A DNA stretch of 64,000 nucleotides from positions 62,001-126,000 of the forward strand of contig NZ_WUEI01000004.1 of the NCBI RefSeq assembly GCF_012911025.1. Direction: 5' to 3'. Below the pieces are notes generated by a model. It was not told where the DNA came from, did no database searches, and saw nothing but the letters and a program-made list of their open reading frames with translations. Below are positions 56,335-64,000 of the stretch, piece by piece. Every line of letters starts with the position of its first letter. Position 1 is the first letter of the stretch. Made by a program: the position numbers and the translations under genes. The DNA comes from Azoarcus sp. TTM-91 (GTDB lineage: Bacteria; Pseudomonadota; Gammaproteobacteria; Burkholderiales; Rhodocyclaceae).

Positions 56335-57156
56335 TTATGACACTGCTTGCCACACCAGCATCGCATCTCTGGTTGCCGCAACATCGTGCACCCGCACAAT
56401 CGCCGCACCTCGTTGGATCGCGATCAAGGCGGCAGCGATACTTGCAGGCAGGCGTTCTTCGACCGCCCTTCCGGTAACCGCGCCCAACATCGACTTGCGC
56501 GACAGCCCGGCCAAGACTGGCAGGCCATGAATCCGAAAGCTCCCCAGCTCCTTCAACATGGAGAAATTGTGTTCCACGCTTTTTCCGAAGCCAAAGCCCG
56601 GATCCAACAAAATGCGCTCCGCTTCGACGCCCGCGGCCTTGAGAGTCTGGACACGCTCCCACAGAAAGCAACCAACCTCGGTAACAACGTCTGAATAGCG
56701 CGGATTCTGCTGCATGGTGCGGGGCTCCCCTGCCATATGCATCACACACAGGGCAGCCCTGCTCTCTCGAACCGCCTCTATGGCTCCATCAGCTCGGAAC
56801 CCGTTTACGTCATTCACCATATCCGCACCAGCCGCCAACGCGGCCTTCATCACTCCAGGCTTCAGGGTGTCGATTGAAATGGGTACCTTCCAAGAAACCA
56901 ATGCGTCTACCGCCCGGACAATGCGGTCTATCTCTTGAGCTTGTGGCACGGGCTCAGCACCGGGACGGGTAGATTCCGCACCAAGGTCGAGAATATCTGC
57001 GCCTTGCTCCAAGGCCTCTTCAGCCCGACTTAACGCTCTGGCCAGATCGCCATTACTCCCATCCCCGGTAAAGGAGTCCGCGGTTAGATTGATAATTGCC
57101 ATGATTCTGGGTCGGCTTAGGTCAAGATCAAATCGGCCGCAGCGCAATACGCTCAT
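56335..57156 (-). CDS. folP: Dihydropteroate synthase
   Basis: 273 residues. It joins p-aminobenzoate to the pterin pyrophosphate in folate synthesis and is the sulfonamide target. Motifs are IMAIINLTADSFTGDG, DILDLGAESTRPGAEPV, ISIDTLKPGVM, VNDVNGF and LLDPGFGFGKSVEHN. The ATG at 57156 is chosen over a TTG four codons earlier. It follows the ftsH terminator, so it probably has its own promoter. Confidence 0.96.
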   Translation of the reverse strand: MSVLRCGRFDLDLSRPRIMAIINLTADSFTGDGSNGDLARALSRAEEALEQGADILDLGAESTRPGAEPVPQAQEIDRIVRAVDALVSWKVPISIDTLKPGVMKAALAAGADMVNDVNGFRADGAIEAVRESRAALCVMHMAGEPRTMQQNPRYSDVVTEVGCFLWERVQTLKAAGVEAERILLDPGFGFGKSVEHNFSMLKELGSFRIHGLPVLAGLSRKSMLGAVTGRAVEERLPASIAAALIAIQRGAAIVRVHDVAATRDAMLVWQAVS

Positions 57157-57174
57157 TTCGTTACCCAAAAAAAT

Positions 57175-57198
57175 GCGGGCCGGAATTACCCGGCCCGC
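57175..57198 (-). terminator. Intrinsic terminator of ftsH
   Basis: The stem GCGGGCCGG/CCGGCCCGC with a 6-nt loop is followed on the minus strand by ATTTTTTT. It is 21 nt after the ftsH stop. Confidence 0.92.
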
Positions 57199-57219
57199 AA
57201 GGGAGATACTAAAAAAAAC

Positions 57220-59112
57220 TTATGCCGCAGGCGCAGTTGCATTGGGGGCGGCACCGGGCGAGTCGTCCTTGGAACGCGGCGCCGGCACCGCAGCAGGCTT
57301 GGGCGGACGCGGCGGGCGTCCAGCCATAATGTCATTCACCTGCTCCGCATCAATGGTCTCCCACTCCAGCAGCGCCTGCGTCATCGCCTCGACCTTGTCG
57401 CTGTTCTCTTCAATCAAGCCACGCGCCAACGCATACTGCTGATCAATGATCCGGCGAATCTCTGCGTCAACCTTCTGCATCGTCGCTTCAGAAACGTTGC
57501 GATGCGTCGTCACTTGGCGCCCGAGGAAGATTTCCCCCTCCTCTTCCCCGTAGACCATCGGCCCCAAGGTATCCGACATGCCCCACTGCGTGACCATGCG
57601 ACGAGCCAGATCGGTCGCACGCTGGAAGTCGTTGGAAGCCCCGGTCGTCATCTGCTTCATGAAGATCTCTTCGGCTATTCGACCACCGAATAGAACCGCG
57701 ATGGTCTGCAGCAGACGCTCCCTGTCTTGGCTGTAACGATCTTCTTCAGGCAATTGCATTGTCACACCCAGCGCTCGCCCACGAGGAATGATAGTGACCT
57801 TGTGCACCGGATCCGTCTTGTCCAGCAAGCGTGCCACGACCGCATGGCCGGACTCGTGATAGGCCGTATTTCTGCGCTCCTCTTCCGGCATGACCACGGA
57901 CCGGCGCTCGGCACCCATCATGATCTTGTCCTTGGCGCGCTCAAAATCGTCCATGTCCACCAGTCGCTTGTTGGCGCGAGCAGCGAACAGTGCAGCCTCA
58001 TTAACCAAGTTGGCCAGATCCGCACCAGCGAATCCAGGCGTCCCGCGCGCCAGAACCTGCGGATCGACATCCGGCGCGATAGGCACCTTCCGCATATGCA
58101 CCTTCAGAATCTGCTCTCGGCCCCGGATGTCAGGCAGCGCAACGACGACTTGACGATCGAAGCGTCCAGGCCGCAGCAGCGCCGGGTCGAGTACATCCGG
58201 ACGGTTGGTCGCTGCGATCACGATCACACCCGTCTGCCCCTCGAAACCATCCATCTCCACCAGCAACTGGTTGAGGGTTTGCTCGCGCTCATCATTACCG
58301 CCACCCAGGCCAGCGCCCCGTTGACGTCCCACAGCGTCAATTTCGTCGATGAAGATGATGCAAGGAGCGTGCTTCTTCGCCTGCTCGAACATGTCCCGGA
58401 CGCGAGCCGCGCCGACGCCGACGAACATTTCCACGAAGTCGGAACCGGAGATCGAGAAGAAGGGCACTTTTGCCTCTCCGGCGATCGCCTTGGCAAGCAG
58501 TGTCTTACCGGTACCCGGCGAGCCAACCATCAGCACACCCTTGGGAATACGACCACCCAGCTTCTGGAACTTGGAAGGATCACGCAGGAACTCGACCAGT
58601 TCTCCGACTTCTTCTTTGGCCTCGTCGCAACCCGCCACATCCGCAAAAGTAATCGAGTTGGCCGACTCATCCAACATTCGCGCCTTGCTCTTGCCGAACG
58701 AGAATGCTCCGCCCTTACCTCCACCCTGCATCTGGCGCATGAAGAATATCCACACACCAATCAGGAGAAGCATCGGGAACCAGGAAACGAAGATACTCGT
58801 CAGGAAAGACTGCTCTTCCTCGGGCTTGGTCGCATTGACGGAAACCCCGTAACGCATCAGGTCTGAGACCATCCAAATGTCCTGGACACCCGGCGTATAG
58901 ACAGTGATCTGCCGGCCCTCCTGAGTCGTCGCGCGCACTACCCGACCATCAATGGTCGCCTTGGAGATACGCCCGGCCCTGGCCTCCTCCATGAACTGGG
59001 AGTACTCCACGGTATTCGGCGCCGACTGGCGAGCGTTGAACTGGTTGAATACGGTCATCAAGACGACGCCGATAACCATCCAGATCGCAAGATTCTTGAA
59101 AAGATTGTTCAA
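57220..59112 (-). CDS. ftsH: ATP-dependent zinc metalloprotease FtsH
   Basis: 630 residues, starting with TTG at the conserved [15 protein letters not shown]. Two membrane helices (about 8-24 and 105-125) flank a periplasmic domain. The AAA+ domain has Walker A GSPGTGKT (197-204), Walker [14 protein letters not shown] and the pore/second region of homology. The zinc site is HESGHAVV near 420. It degrades unassembled membrane proteins, sigma-32 and LpxC. The TTG is preceded by GGGG 8 nt away. The C-terminal tail is Pro/Ala-rich. It lies downstream of rlmE. Confidence 0.96.
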   Translation of the reverse strand: MNNLFKNLAIWMVIGVVLMTVFNQFNARQSAPNTVEYSQFMEEARAGRISKATIDGRVVRATTQEGRQITVYTPGVQDIWMVSDLMRYGVSVNATKPEEEQSFLTSIFVSWFPMLLLIGVWIFFMRQMQGGGKGGAFSFGKSKARMLDESANSITFADVAGCDEAKEEVGELVEFLRDPSKFQKLGGRIPKGVLMVGSPGTGKTLLAKAIAGEAKVPFFSISGSDFVEMFVGVGAARVRDMFEQAKKHAPCIIFIDEIDAVGRQRGAGLGGGNDEREQTLNQLLVEMDGFEGQTGVIVIAATNRPDVLDPALLRPGRFDRQVVVALPDIRGREQILKVHMRKVPIAPDVDPQVLARGTPGFAGADLANLVNEAALFAARANKRLVDMDDFERAKDKIMMGAERRSVVMPEEERRNTAYHESGHAVVARLLDKTDPVHKVTIIPRGRALGVTMQLPEEDRYSQDRERLLQTIAVLFGGRIAEEIFMKQMTTGASNDFQRATDLARRMVTQWGMSDTLGPMVYGEEEGEIFLGRQVTTHRNVSEATMQKVDAEIRRIIDQQYALARGLIEENSDKVEAMTQALLEWETIDAEQVNDIMAGRPPRPPKPAAVPAPRSKDDSPGAAPNATAPAA

Positions 59113-59227
59113 CGTATTACCCCAAAAGCCTTCTACAGGCGTGCGTTGGATTGACCCATTCTAGAGTGGAACGTTCCCCCCCGCAAACCAATGGGGTCGA
59201 TTACCCTGGCCTATGGCTTCCCGCTTT

Positions 59228-59851
59228 CTAGCGTGGTCGAAGACCGCTGCCGAGAAGATAAACCTCTGCGCTACGGTCCCTAGAGGCCTTGGGCTTGCGC
59301 ACTTGGACAGAGGAAAAAACGCCCTCCATCTCCTGGCGGAACGCTATGAAACCTTCCCCTTGGAAAACTTTGACCAGGAAACGGCCTGCGGGCTTCAAAT
59401 GGGACCGAGCGAAATCAAGGGCGAGTTCGCAAAGATGAATCGAACGCGCTTGGTCGACTGCAGCAACTCCTGACAGATTGGGGGCCATGTCGGAAAAAAC
59501 AAGGTCTACCTCACGGCCATCTAACTGCGCCTCCAAGGCGGCCAATACCGACTCTTCGGTGAAGTCGCCCTGGAGGAAACTCACGCCAGCCAGCGGCTCC
59601 ATCGGGAGTAGATCCAGGGCAAACACCTTGCCAGAGCCCCCACAGCGCTGCACGGCGACCTGGGACCAGGACCCTGGCGCTGCGCCGAGGTCGACAACCA
59701 CCACACCCGGCTTGAGCAAGCGGTCCCTATCATCGATCTCCATGAGCTTGTAGGCAGCCCGCGCCCGGTAACCTTCTGCATTGGCCTTCAACACATAGGG
59801 ATCGCTAAGATGCTCCCGCATCCAGGCCTTACTGGTCTTGCTTCGTTTCAT
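59228..59851 (-). CDS. rlmE: 23S rRNA (uridine-2'-O-)-methyltransferase RlmE
   Basis: 207 residues (E. coli RrmJ/FtsJ 209). It methylates U2552 of 23S rRNA using S-adenosylmethionine. The SAM-binding motif is [16 protein letters not shown], the K-D-K-E catalytic set is spread over [10 protein letters not shown] (Lys), [10 protein letters not shown] (Asp), [10 protein letters not shown] (Lys) and [13 protein letters not shown] (Glu). ftsH follows in the same direction. The start is only 37 nt from that of yhbY, which is divergent. Confidence 0.95.
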   Translation of the reverse strand: MKRSKTSKAWMREHLSDPYVLKANAEGYRARAAYKLMEIDDRDRLLKPGVVVVDLGAAPGSWSQVAVQRCGGSGKVFALDLLPMEPLAGVSFLQGDFTEESVLAALEAQLDGREVDLVFSDMAPNLSGVAAVDQARSIHLCELALDFARSHLKPAGRFLVKVFQGEGFIAFRQEMEGVFSSVQVRKPKASRDRSAEVYLLGSGLRPR

Positions 59852-59856
59852 CGGAG

Positions 59857-59862
59857 TAAAAT
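59857..59862 (+). promoter_or_regulatory. -10 element (TAAAAT) for yhbY
   Basis: TAAAATCCGTGCC lies 26 nt before the yhbY ATG, matching the -10 type and spacing seen at 348, 6878, 16543, 29356 and 30375. Confidence 0.5.
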
Positions 59863-59888
59863 CCGTGCCCCACGAAAAGAGAATCTCA

Positions 59889-60338
59889 ATGCTTGAACTT
59901 ACACCGGCCGAACGGCGCGACCTGCGTGCCCGGGCACATCATCTGAGCCCGGTCGTCACCATCGCGGCCAACGGTTTGACTCCCGCCGTCGCGGCCGAGA
60001 TCCATCGGTCCCTGCAAGCCCATGAACTCATCAAGGTCAAGGTTCAGGGTACAGAGCGCACTCAGCGCGAGGAGTTGATGGTTCAACTCTGCCAAGAGCT
60101 GGGGGCAGCCCCCGTCCAGCACATCGGCAACATCCTCATCATCTGGCGCAAGCGGATCGAAGAGGAAAAAAACAAGGCAGTCGAGGCCAAGGCCAAAACA
60201 TCAACTCGTCCGGGCACCGCGAAGTCTGCAGCCGCCTTTGCGGCGGCGGCCCGGCGTGCCGCTTTGATGCGGGCCTCCGCCGAACAACGCAAAGGCGCGC
60301 CCCGTTCCTCAGCCAACAAATCGAAGGGCAAGCGCTGA
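59889..60338 (+). CDS. yhbY: YhbY-type CRM-domain RNA-binding protein
   Basis: 149 residues. The first ~95 are the CRM (ribosome-maturation) domain: [59 protein letters not shown] and the GNILIIWRK end. It binds the assembling 50S subunit. Residues ~100-149 are an Ala/Lys/Arg-rich basic tail not present in E. coli YhbY (97 residues). The ATG at 59889 begins the domain, and the -10 at 59857 excludes the in-frame start at 59838. It is divergent from rlmE, another 50S maturation factor. Confidence 0.93.
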   Translation: MLELTPAERRDLRARAHHLSPVVTIAANGLTPAVAAEIHRSLQAHELIKVKVQGTERTQREELMVQLCQELGAAPVQHIGNILIIWRKRIEEEKNKAVEAKAKTSTRPGTAKSAAAFAAAARRAALMRASAEQRKGAPRSSANKSKGKR

Positions 60339-60410
60339 CCGCTTCCGGACAAGCTGCTGGGAGGGACAACGGCAAAGGTTTAGCCGGCCTGAGTTGCGTT
60401 CTCAATGAGC

Positions 60411-60441
60411 GATGGCCTGAAGACAACACCTTCAGGCCATC
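60411..60441. terminator. Terminator between yhbY and greA
   Basis: Perfect 12-bp stem GATGGCCTGAAG/CTTCAGGCCATC with a 7-nt loop, between convergent genes. Confidence 0.75.
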
Positions 60442-60486
60442 ACGGAAAGGCTGGTTTCACCTCGCGCTCAGCACTTTCTGAACCGG

Positions 60487-60963
60487 TCAGACATACCGGA
60501 CGTCGATAATCTCGTACTCGCGGATACCGCCGGGAGCCTGAACCTCGGCGATATCGCCAGCGTACTTCCCGATCAAAGCGCGGGCAATCGGAGAACTGAC
60601 CGAGATCTTGTTCTCCTTGATGTCCGCCTCGTCCTCGCCAACGATCTGATACGACACCGTCTGGCCGGACTCCATGTCCTCCAAGTCCACCGTCGCGCCG
60701 AACACGCAACGGCCGTCTGCGTCGAGCAACTTGGGATCAATGATCTGGGCGTTGGACAGCTTGCCCTCGATCTCCATGATCCGCCCTTCGATGAAGCCCT
60801 GCCGCTCCTTGGCCGCGTCGTACTCGGCGTTCTCCGAGAGATCGCCATGCGAACGCGCCTCGGCAATGGCAGCGATCACATTGGGACGCTCCACTGTCTT
60901 CATGCGGTGGAGTTCCACGCGGAGCTTCTCCGCGCCAGTGATGGTAAGAGGGGTCTTGTTCAT
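60487..60963 (-). CDS. greA: Transcription elongation factor GreA
   Basis: 158 residues, same as E. coli GreA. It promotes cleavage of the transcript in stalled RNA polymerase. The coiled-coil tip has [19 protein letters not shown] and the C-terminal domain ends [18 protein letters not shown]. Its ATG overlaps the carB stop (ATGA), so it is co-translated with carB, a common arrangement. Confidence 0.97.
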   Translation of the reverse strand: MNKTPLTITGAEKLRVELHRMKTVERPNVIAAIAEARSHGDLSENAEYDAAKERQGFIEGRIMEIEGKLSNAQIIDPKLLDADGRCVFGATVDLEDMESGQTVSYQIVGEDEADIKENKISVSSPIARALIGKYAGDIAEVQAPGGIREYEIIDVRYV

Positions 60964-63900
60964 ACGACTTTATTCAGTTCTGCGTGCAGCATCTGCACGG
61001 CATAGACTTCGAGTCCCGCCAGATGACGGATCCCCATGCAAGCGGCGCGAGCACCCTCGATCGTGGTGTAGACCGTCACCTTCGCGGCAAGCGCACTTGT
61101 ACGAATGGAGCGAGAGTCAGTGATGGCCTGACGCTTCTCTTCGACGGTGTTGATCACCAGATCGATCTCGTTGTTCTTGATCATATCGACGACGTGAGGC
61201 CGCCCTTCATTGACCTTGTTCACAACTGAAACCGAGATGCCCTCCGCCTCGAGGGCAGAAGCTGTACCACGGGTCGCAACCAGATTGAAACCCAGTTCCC
61301 GCAATTCCTTGGCCACCTCCACCGCCGCAGGTCGATCCGTCGGCTTAACGCTGATGAAGGCAGTACCCGAGGTCGGAAGTCGCACGCTGGCGGCCAGCTG
61401 ACTCTTGACGAAAGCCTCCGCGAAGCTGCGGCCGACGCCCATGACCTCGCCGGTAGACTTCATTTCCGGTCCAAGGATGGTATCTACGCCCGGGAACTTG
61501 ACGAACGGGAACACCGCCTCTTTCACCGAGTAGTAAGGCGGCACGATCTCGCCAGTCACCCCTTGGTCGACGAGCAACTGCCCGGCCATGCAACGCGCAG
61601 CCACCTTGGCCAGCGGCAAGGAGCAAGCCTTGGAAACGAATGGCACGGTACGCGAAGCACGGGGATTCACCTCCAGCACATACACCACGGCGTTGTCACC
61701 CTCGCCCTGGATGGCGAACTGGACGTTCATCAGGCCAACCACGTTCAGCGCTCGGGCCATCGCCTCAGTCTGGCGCCTCAGCTCATCCTGCAGCTTGGCT
61801 GACAGGGTATAGGGCGGCAGCGAGCAAGCGGAGTCGCCGGAGTGCACGCCAGCCTGCTCAATGTGCTCCATGATGCCGCCGATGATGACCTGCTTGCCAT
61901 CCGAAAGCGCATCAACGTCCACTTCGGTGGCATCGTTAAGGAAACGATCCAGCAGCACCGGCGACTCGTTCGAAACCTTCACCGCCTCGCGCATATAGCG
62001 CTCGAGATCCTTCTGCTCGTGCACGATCTCCATCGCCCGGCCACCCAGCACATAAGACGGGCGGACGACCAGCGGATAGCCGATCTCCGCCGCCAGGCGC
62101 ACGGCCTCTTCCGGGGTACGTGCGGTACGGTTGGGCGGCTGCTTCAGGCCGAGATCGTTCAGCAACTTCTGGAAGCGCTCACGGTCCTCAGCGGCATCGA
62201 TCATGTCCGGCGTGGTGCCAATGATGGGCACGCCGTTCTCTTCCAGGGCCTTGGCGCGCTTCAACGGCGTCTGGCCGCCGAACTGGACGATGACGCCGAC
62301 GGGCTTCTCGATATGCACGATTTCGAGAATGTCTTCCAGGGTGATCGGCTCGAAGTACAAGCGGTCGGAAGTGTCATAGTCGGTCGACACGGTTTCGGGA
62401 TTGCAGTTGACCATGATGGTCTCGTAGCCGTCCTCACGCAGGGCGAGAGCAGCATGGACACAGCAGTAATCGAACTCGATACCCTGACCAATACGGTTGG
62501 GACCACCGCCCAGCACCATGATCTTCTTCTTGTCGGTCGGCCGCGCTTCGCACTCTTCCTCGTAGGAGGAATACATGTAAGCCGTCGACGTCGCGAATTC
62601 CGCTGCGCAGGTATCCACCCGCTTGAACACCGGACGCACACCCTGCGTATGCCGATGCAGGCGAACCGCGGTCTCATCGGTGCCCAGCAGCTTCGCCAGA
62701 CGACGATCCGAGAACCCCTTCTTCTTCAGCTCGCGCAGTTCACCGGCCTGGATGGCCTTCAGTGAACGGCCAGCCAGCGCCTTTTCGGTCAAGACGATGT
62801 CCTCGATCTGGGCCAAAAACCAGGGGTCGATCTTGGTCAGCGAGTGCACCTGCTCTTGGGTCATTCCTTCCCGGAAAGCCTGCCCCACGTACCAGATGCG
62901 CTCGGCACCGGGGTTAGCCAATTCGTGTTCCAGATCCTCACAGTCCGCCTCGACTTCATCCAGTCCATAAACCCCTACTTCAAGACCGCGCAACGCCTTC
63001 TGGAAAGACTCCTGGAAGGTCCGGCCCATGGCCATCACTTCCCCAACCGACTTCATCTGAGTCGTCAGGCGCGAGTTCGCTTGGGGGAACTTCTCGAATG
63101 CAAAGCGCGGGATCTTGGTGACGACGTAGTCGATGGACGGCTCGAAGGACGCGGGCGTCGCACCGCCGGTGATGTCATTGCGCAGTTCGTCCAGCGTGTA
63201 ACCGACCGCCAACTTCGCGGCGACCTTCGCAATGGGGAAACCCGTCGCCTTGGATGCGAGAGCGGAGGAACGGGACACCCGCGGGTTCATCTCGATCACG
63301 ATCATCCGCCCATCCTTGGGGTTGATCGCGAACTGTACGTTGGAACCGCCGGTATCCACCCCGATCTCGCGCAGCACAGCGATGGAGGCATTACGCAGGA
63401 TCTGGTATTCCTTGTCGGTCAGCGTTTGCGCGGGCGCGACGGTGATCGAGTCGCCGGTATGCACACCCATCGGATCCAGATTCTCGATGGAGCAGACGAT
63501 GATGCAGTTATCGGCGCGGTCACGCACGACCTCCATCTCGTACTCCTTCCAGCCGAGCAGCGACTCCTCGATCAGCAACTCGTTGGTCGGACTGGCTTCG
63601 AGACCCCGCTTGCAGATCTCGTGGAACTCTTCCATGTTGTAGGCGATGCCGCCGCCGGTGCCTCCGAGCGTGAAGCTGGGCCGGATGATGACCGGGAAGC
63701 CGATGCCGCCCTGCGCCTGCAGCGCCTCTTCCATGCTGTGGGCAATGGCGGAACGCGCGGAACCGAGCCCGATACGAGTCATCGCCTCTTTGAACTTCAG
63801 GCGGTCCTCCGCCTTGTCGATAGCTTCCTGCGAGGCGCCGATCAGTTCAACGCCGAACTTGTCGAGCACGCCATGACGGGCCAGATCCAAGGCACAGTTG

Positions 63901-64000
63901 AGCGCCGTCTGCCCGCCCATCGTCGGCAGCAGGGCATCCGGACGCTCCTTCTCGATGATCCGCTCGACCACCTGCCAAGTGATCGGCTCGATGTAGGTAA
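60960..64000 (-). CDS. carB: Carbamoyl-phosphate synthase large subunit (5' end cut off)
   Basis: About 1012 codons are present; the frame runs off the right edge (TYIEPITWQ), so roughly 60 N-terminal residues are missing. It makes carbamoyl phosphate from bicarbonate, ammonia and 2 ATP for arginine and pyrimidines. Both ATP-grasp halves are visible ([13 protein letters not shown] ... [31 protein letters not shown] ... [18 protein letters not shown]), as are the oligomerisation domain and the C-terminal allosteric domain. carA should lie beyond the window. Confidence 0.97.
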   Translation of the reverse strand, partial: TYIEPITWQVVERIIEKERPDALLPTMGGQTALNCALDLARHGVLDKFGVELIGASQEAIDKAEDRLKFKEAMTRIGLGSARSAIAHSMEEALQAQGGIGFPVIIRPSFTLGGTGGGIAYNMEEFHEICKRGLEASPTNELLIEESLLGWKEYEMEVVRDRADNCIIVCSIENLDPMGVHTGDSITVAPAQTLTDKEYQILRNASIAVLREIGVDTGGSNVQFAINPKDGRMIVIEMNPRVSRSSALASKATGFPIAKVAAKLAVGYTLDELRNDITGGATPASFEPSIDYVVTKIPRFAFEKFPQANSRLTTQMKSVGEVMAMGRTFQESFQKALRGLEVGVYGLDEVEADCEDLEHELANPGAERIWYVGQAFREGMTQEQVHSLTKIDPWFLAQIEDIVLTEKALAGRSLKAIQAGELRELKKKGFSDRRLAKLLGTDETAVRLHRHTQGVRPVFKRVDTCAAEFATSTAYMYSSYEEECEARPTDKKKIMVLGGGPNRIGQGIEFDYCCVHAALALREDGYETIMVNCNPETVSTDYDTSDRLYFEPITLEDILEIVHIEKPVGVIVQFGGQTPLKRAKALEENGVPIIGTTPDMIDAAEDRERFQKLLNDLGLKQPPNRTARTPEEAVRLAAEIGYPLVVRPSYVLGGRAMEIVHEQKDLERYMREAVKVSNESPVLLDRFLNDATEVDVDALSDGKQVIIGGIMEHIEQAGVHSGDSACSLPPYTLSAKLQDELRRQTEAMARALNVVGLMNVQFAIQGEGDNAVVYVLEVNPRASRTVPFVSKACSLPLAKVAARCMAGQLLVDQGVTGEIVPPYYSVKEAVFPFVKFPGVDTILGPEMKSTGEVMGVGRSFAEAFVKSQLAASVRLPTSGTAFISVKPTDRPAAVEVAKELRELGFNLVATRGTASALEAEGISVSVVNKVNEGRPHVVDMIKNNEIDLVINTVEEKRQAITDSRSIRTSALAAKVTVYTTIEGARAACMGIRHLAGLEVYAVQMLHAELNKVV

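Noticed and set aside
59113-59227. Sigma-32 promoter for ftsH
   Set aside because: A CCCCATT occurs on the minus strand near 59190, but there is no CTTGAA-like -35 at 13-17 nt upstream.
1-64000. CRISPR arrays, insertion sequences, integrases or attachment sites
   Set aside because: No regularly spaced direct repeats, transposase-like proteins or target duplications were seen. The single tRNA gene has a housekeeping context with no integrated element.

Overview
The window comes from a GC-rich betaproteobacterium, most likely of the Rhodocyclales (Azoarcus/Thauera/Azospira/Dechloromonas type). I infer this from gene order, not from a search: aat-bpt-pyrD, rsxABCDGE-nth, tpiA-secG-tRNA-Leu-nuoA-N, carB-greA with yhbY/rlmE-ftsH-folP-glmM, pstSCAB, unfused nuoC and nuoD, and the lineage-typical small proteins DUF1841, DUF3567 and YdcH. 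It is chromosomal and mostly housekeeping. I see no phage, transposon, integrase or CRISPR array.

Layout. 0-4 kb: the tail of a chemoreceptor, a DUF294 (cNMP/CBS/nucleotidyltransferase) protein coupled to a degenerate DnaQ-fold exonuclease, an NlpC/P60 hydrolase, and a DUF2325 gene behind two Fur-box-like sites. 4.2-6.8 kb: the two leucyl-transferases of the N-degron pathway and pyrD. 6.9-13.5 kb: a complete Rnf/Rsx electron-transfer operon, nth and DUF1841. 13.6-21.9 kb: an orphan periplasmic binding protein, an XRE repressor divergent from an unknown small protein, a pair of overlapping monohaem cytochrome c genes, a MoxR/CoxE-type pair, a stand-alone di-iron metallo-beta-lactamase-fold protein behind a perfect FNR box, a MarR regulator and a ClC antiporter. 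21.9-31.3 kb: htpG behind a near-consensus sigma-32 promoter, greB, DUF3567 (also with a sigma-32-like promoter), ydcH, metY, an alpha/beta hydrolase, DUF2189, an EEP-family nuclease/phosphatase, a CDF metal exporter and an HDOD protein. 31.5-34.4 kb: a B12-dependent ribonucleotide reductase after an AT-rich leader. 34.4-49.6 kb: all 14 subunits of respiratory complex I (nuoA-N, minus strand) with a NUDIX hydrolase at the tail. 49.7-64 kb: tRNA-Leu(GAG), secG, tpiA, pstSCAB, glmM, folP, ftsH, rlmE, yhbY, greA and truncated carB.

The genes describe a respiratory organism with flexible electron transport (complex I plus Rnf, cytochromes c, and an FNR-linked oxygen-binding protein) and oxygen-independent deoxyribonucleotide synthesis. 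Almost all genes read rightward up to 34.4 kb and leftward after it.

The strongest non-annotation signals are regulatory: a -10 element of the form TATAATC-C/G-G at an almost constant 26-28 nt before six start codons, two genes whose -10 predicts leaderless mRNA, the two sigma-32-type promoters within 1 kb, the paired Fur sites and the FNR site. No clearly new multi-gene system is visible. The best candidates for undescribed biology are the DUF294/degenerate-exonuclease pair and the XRE/unknown-protein divergon.
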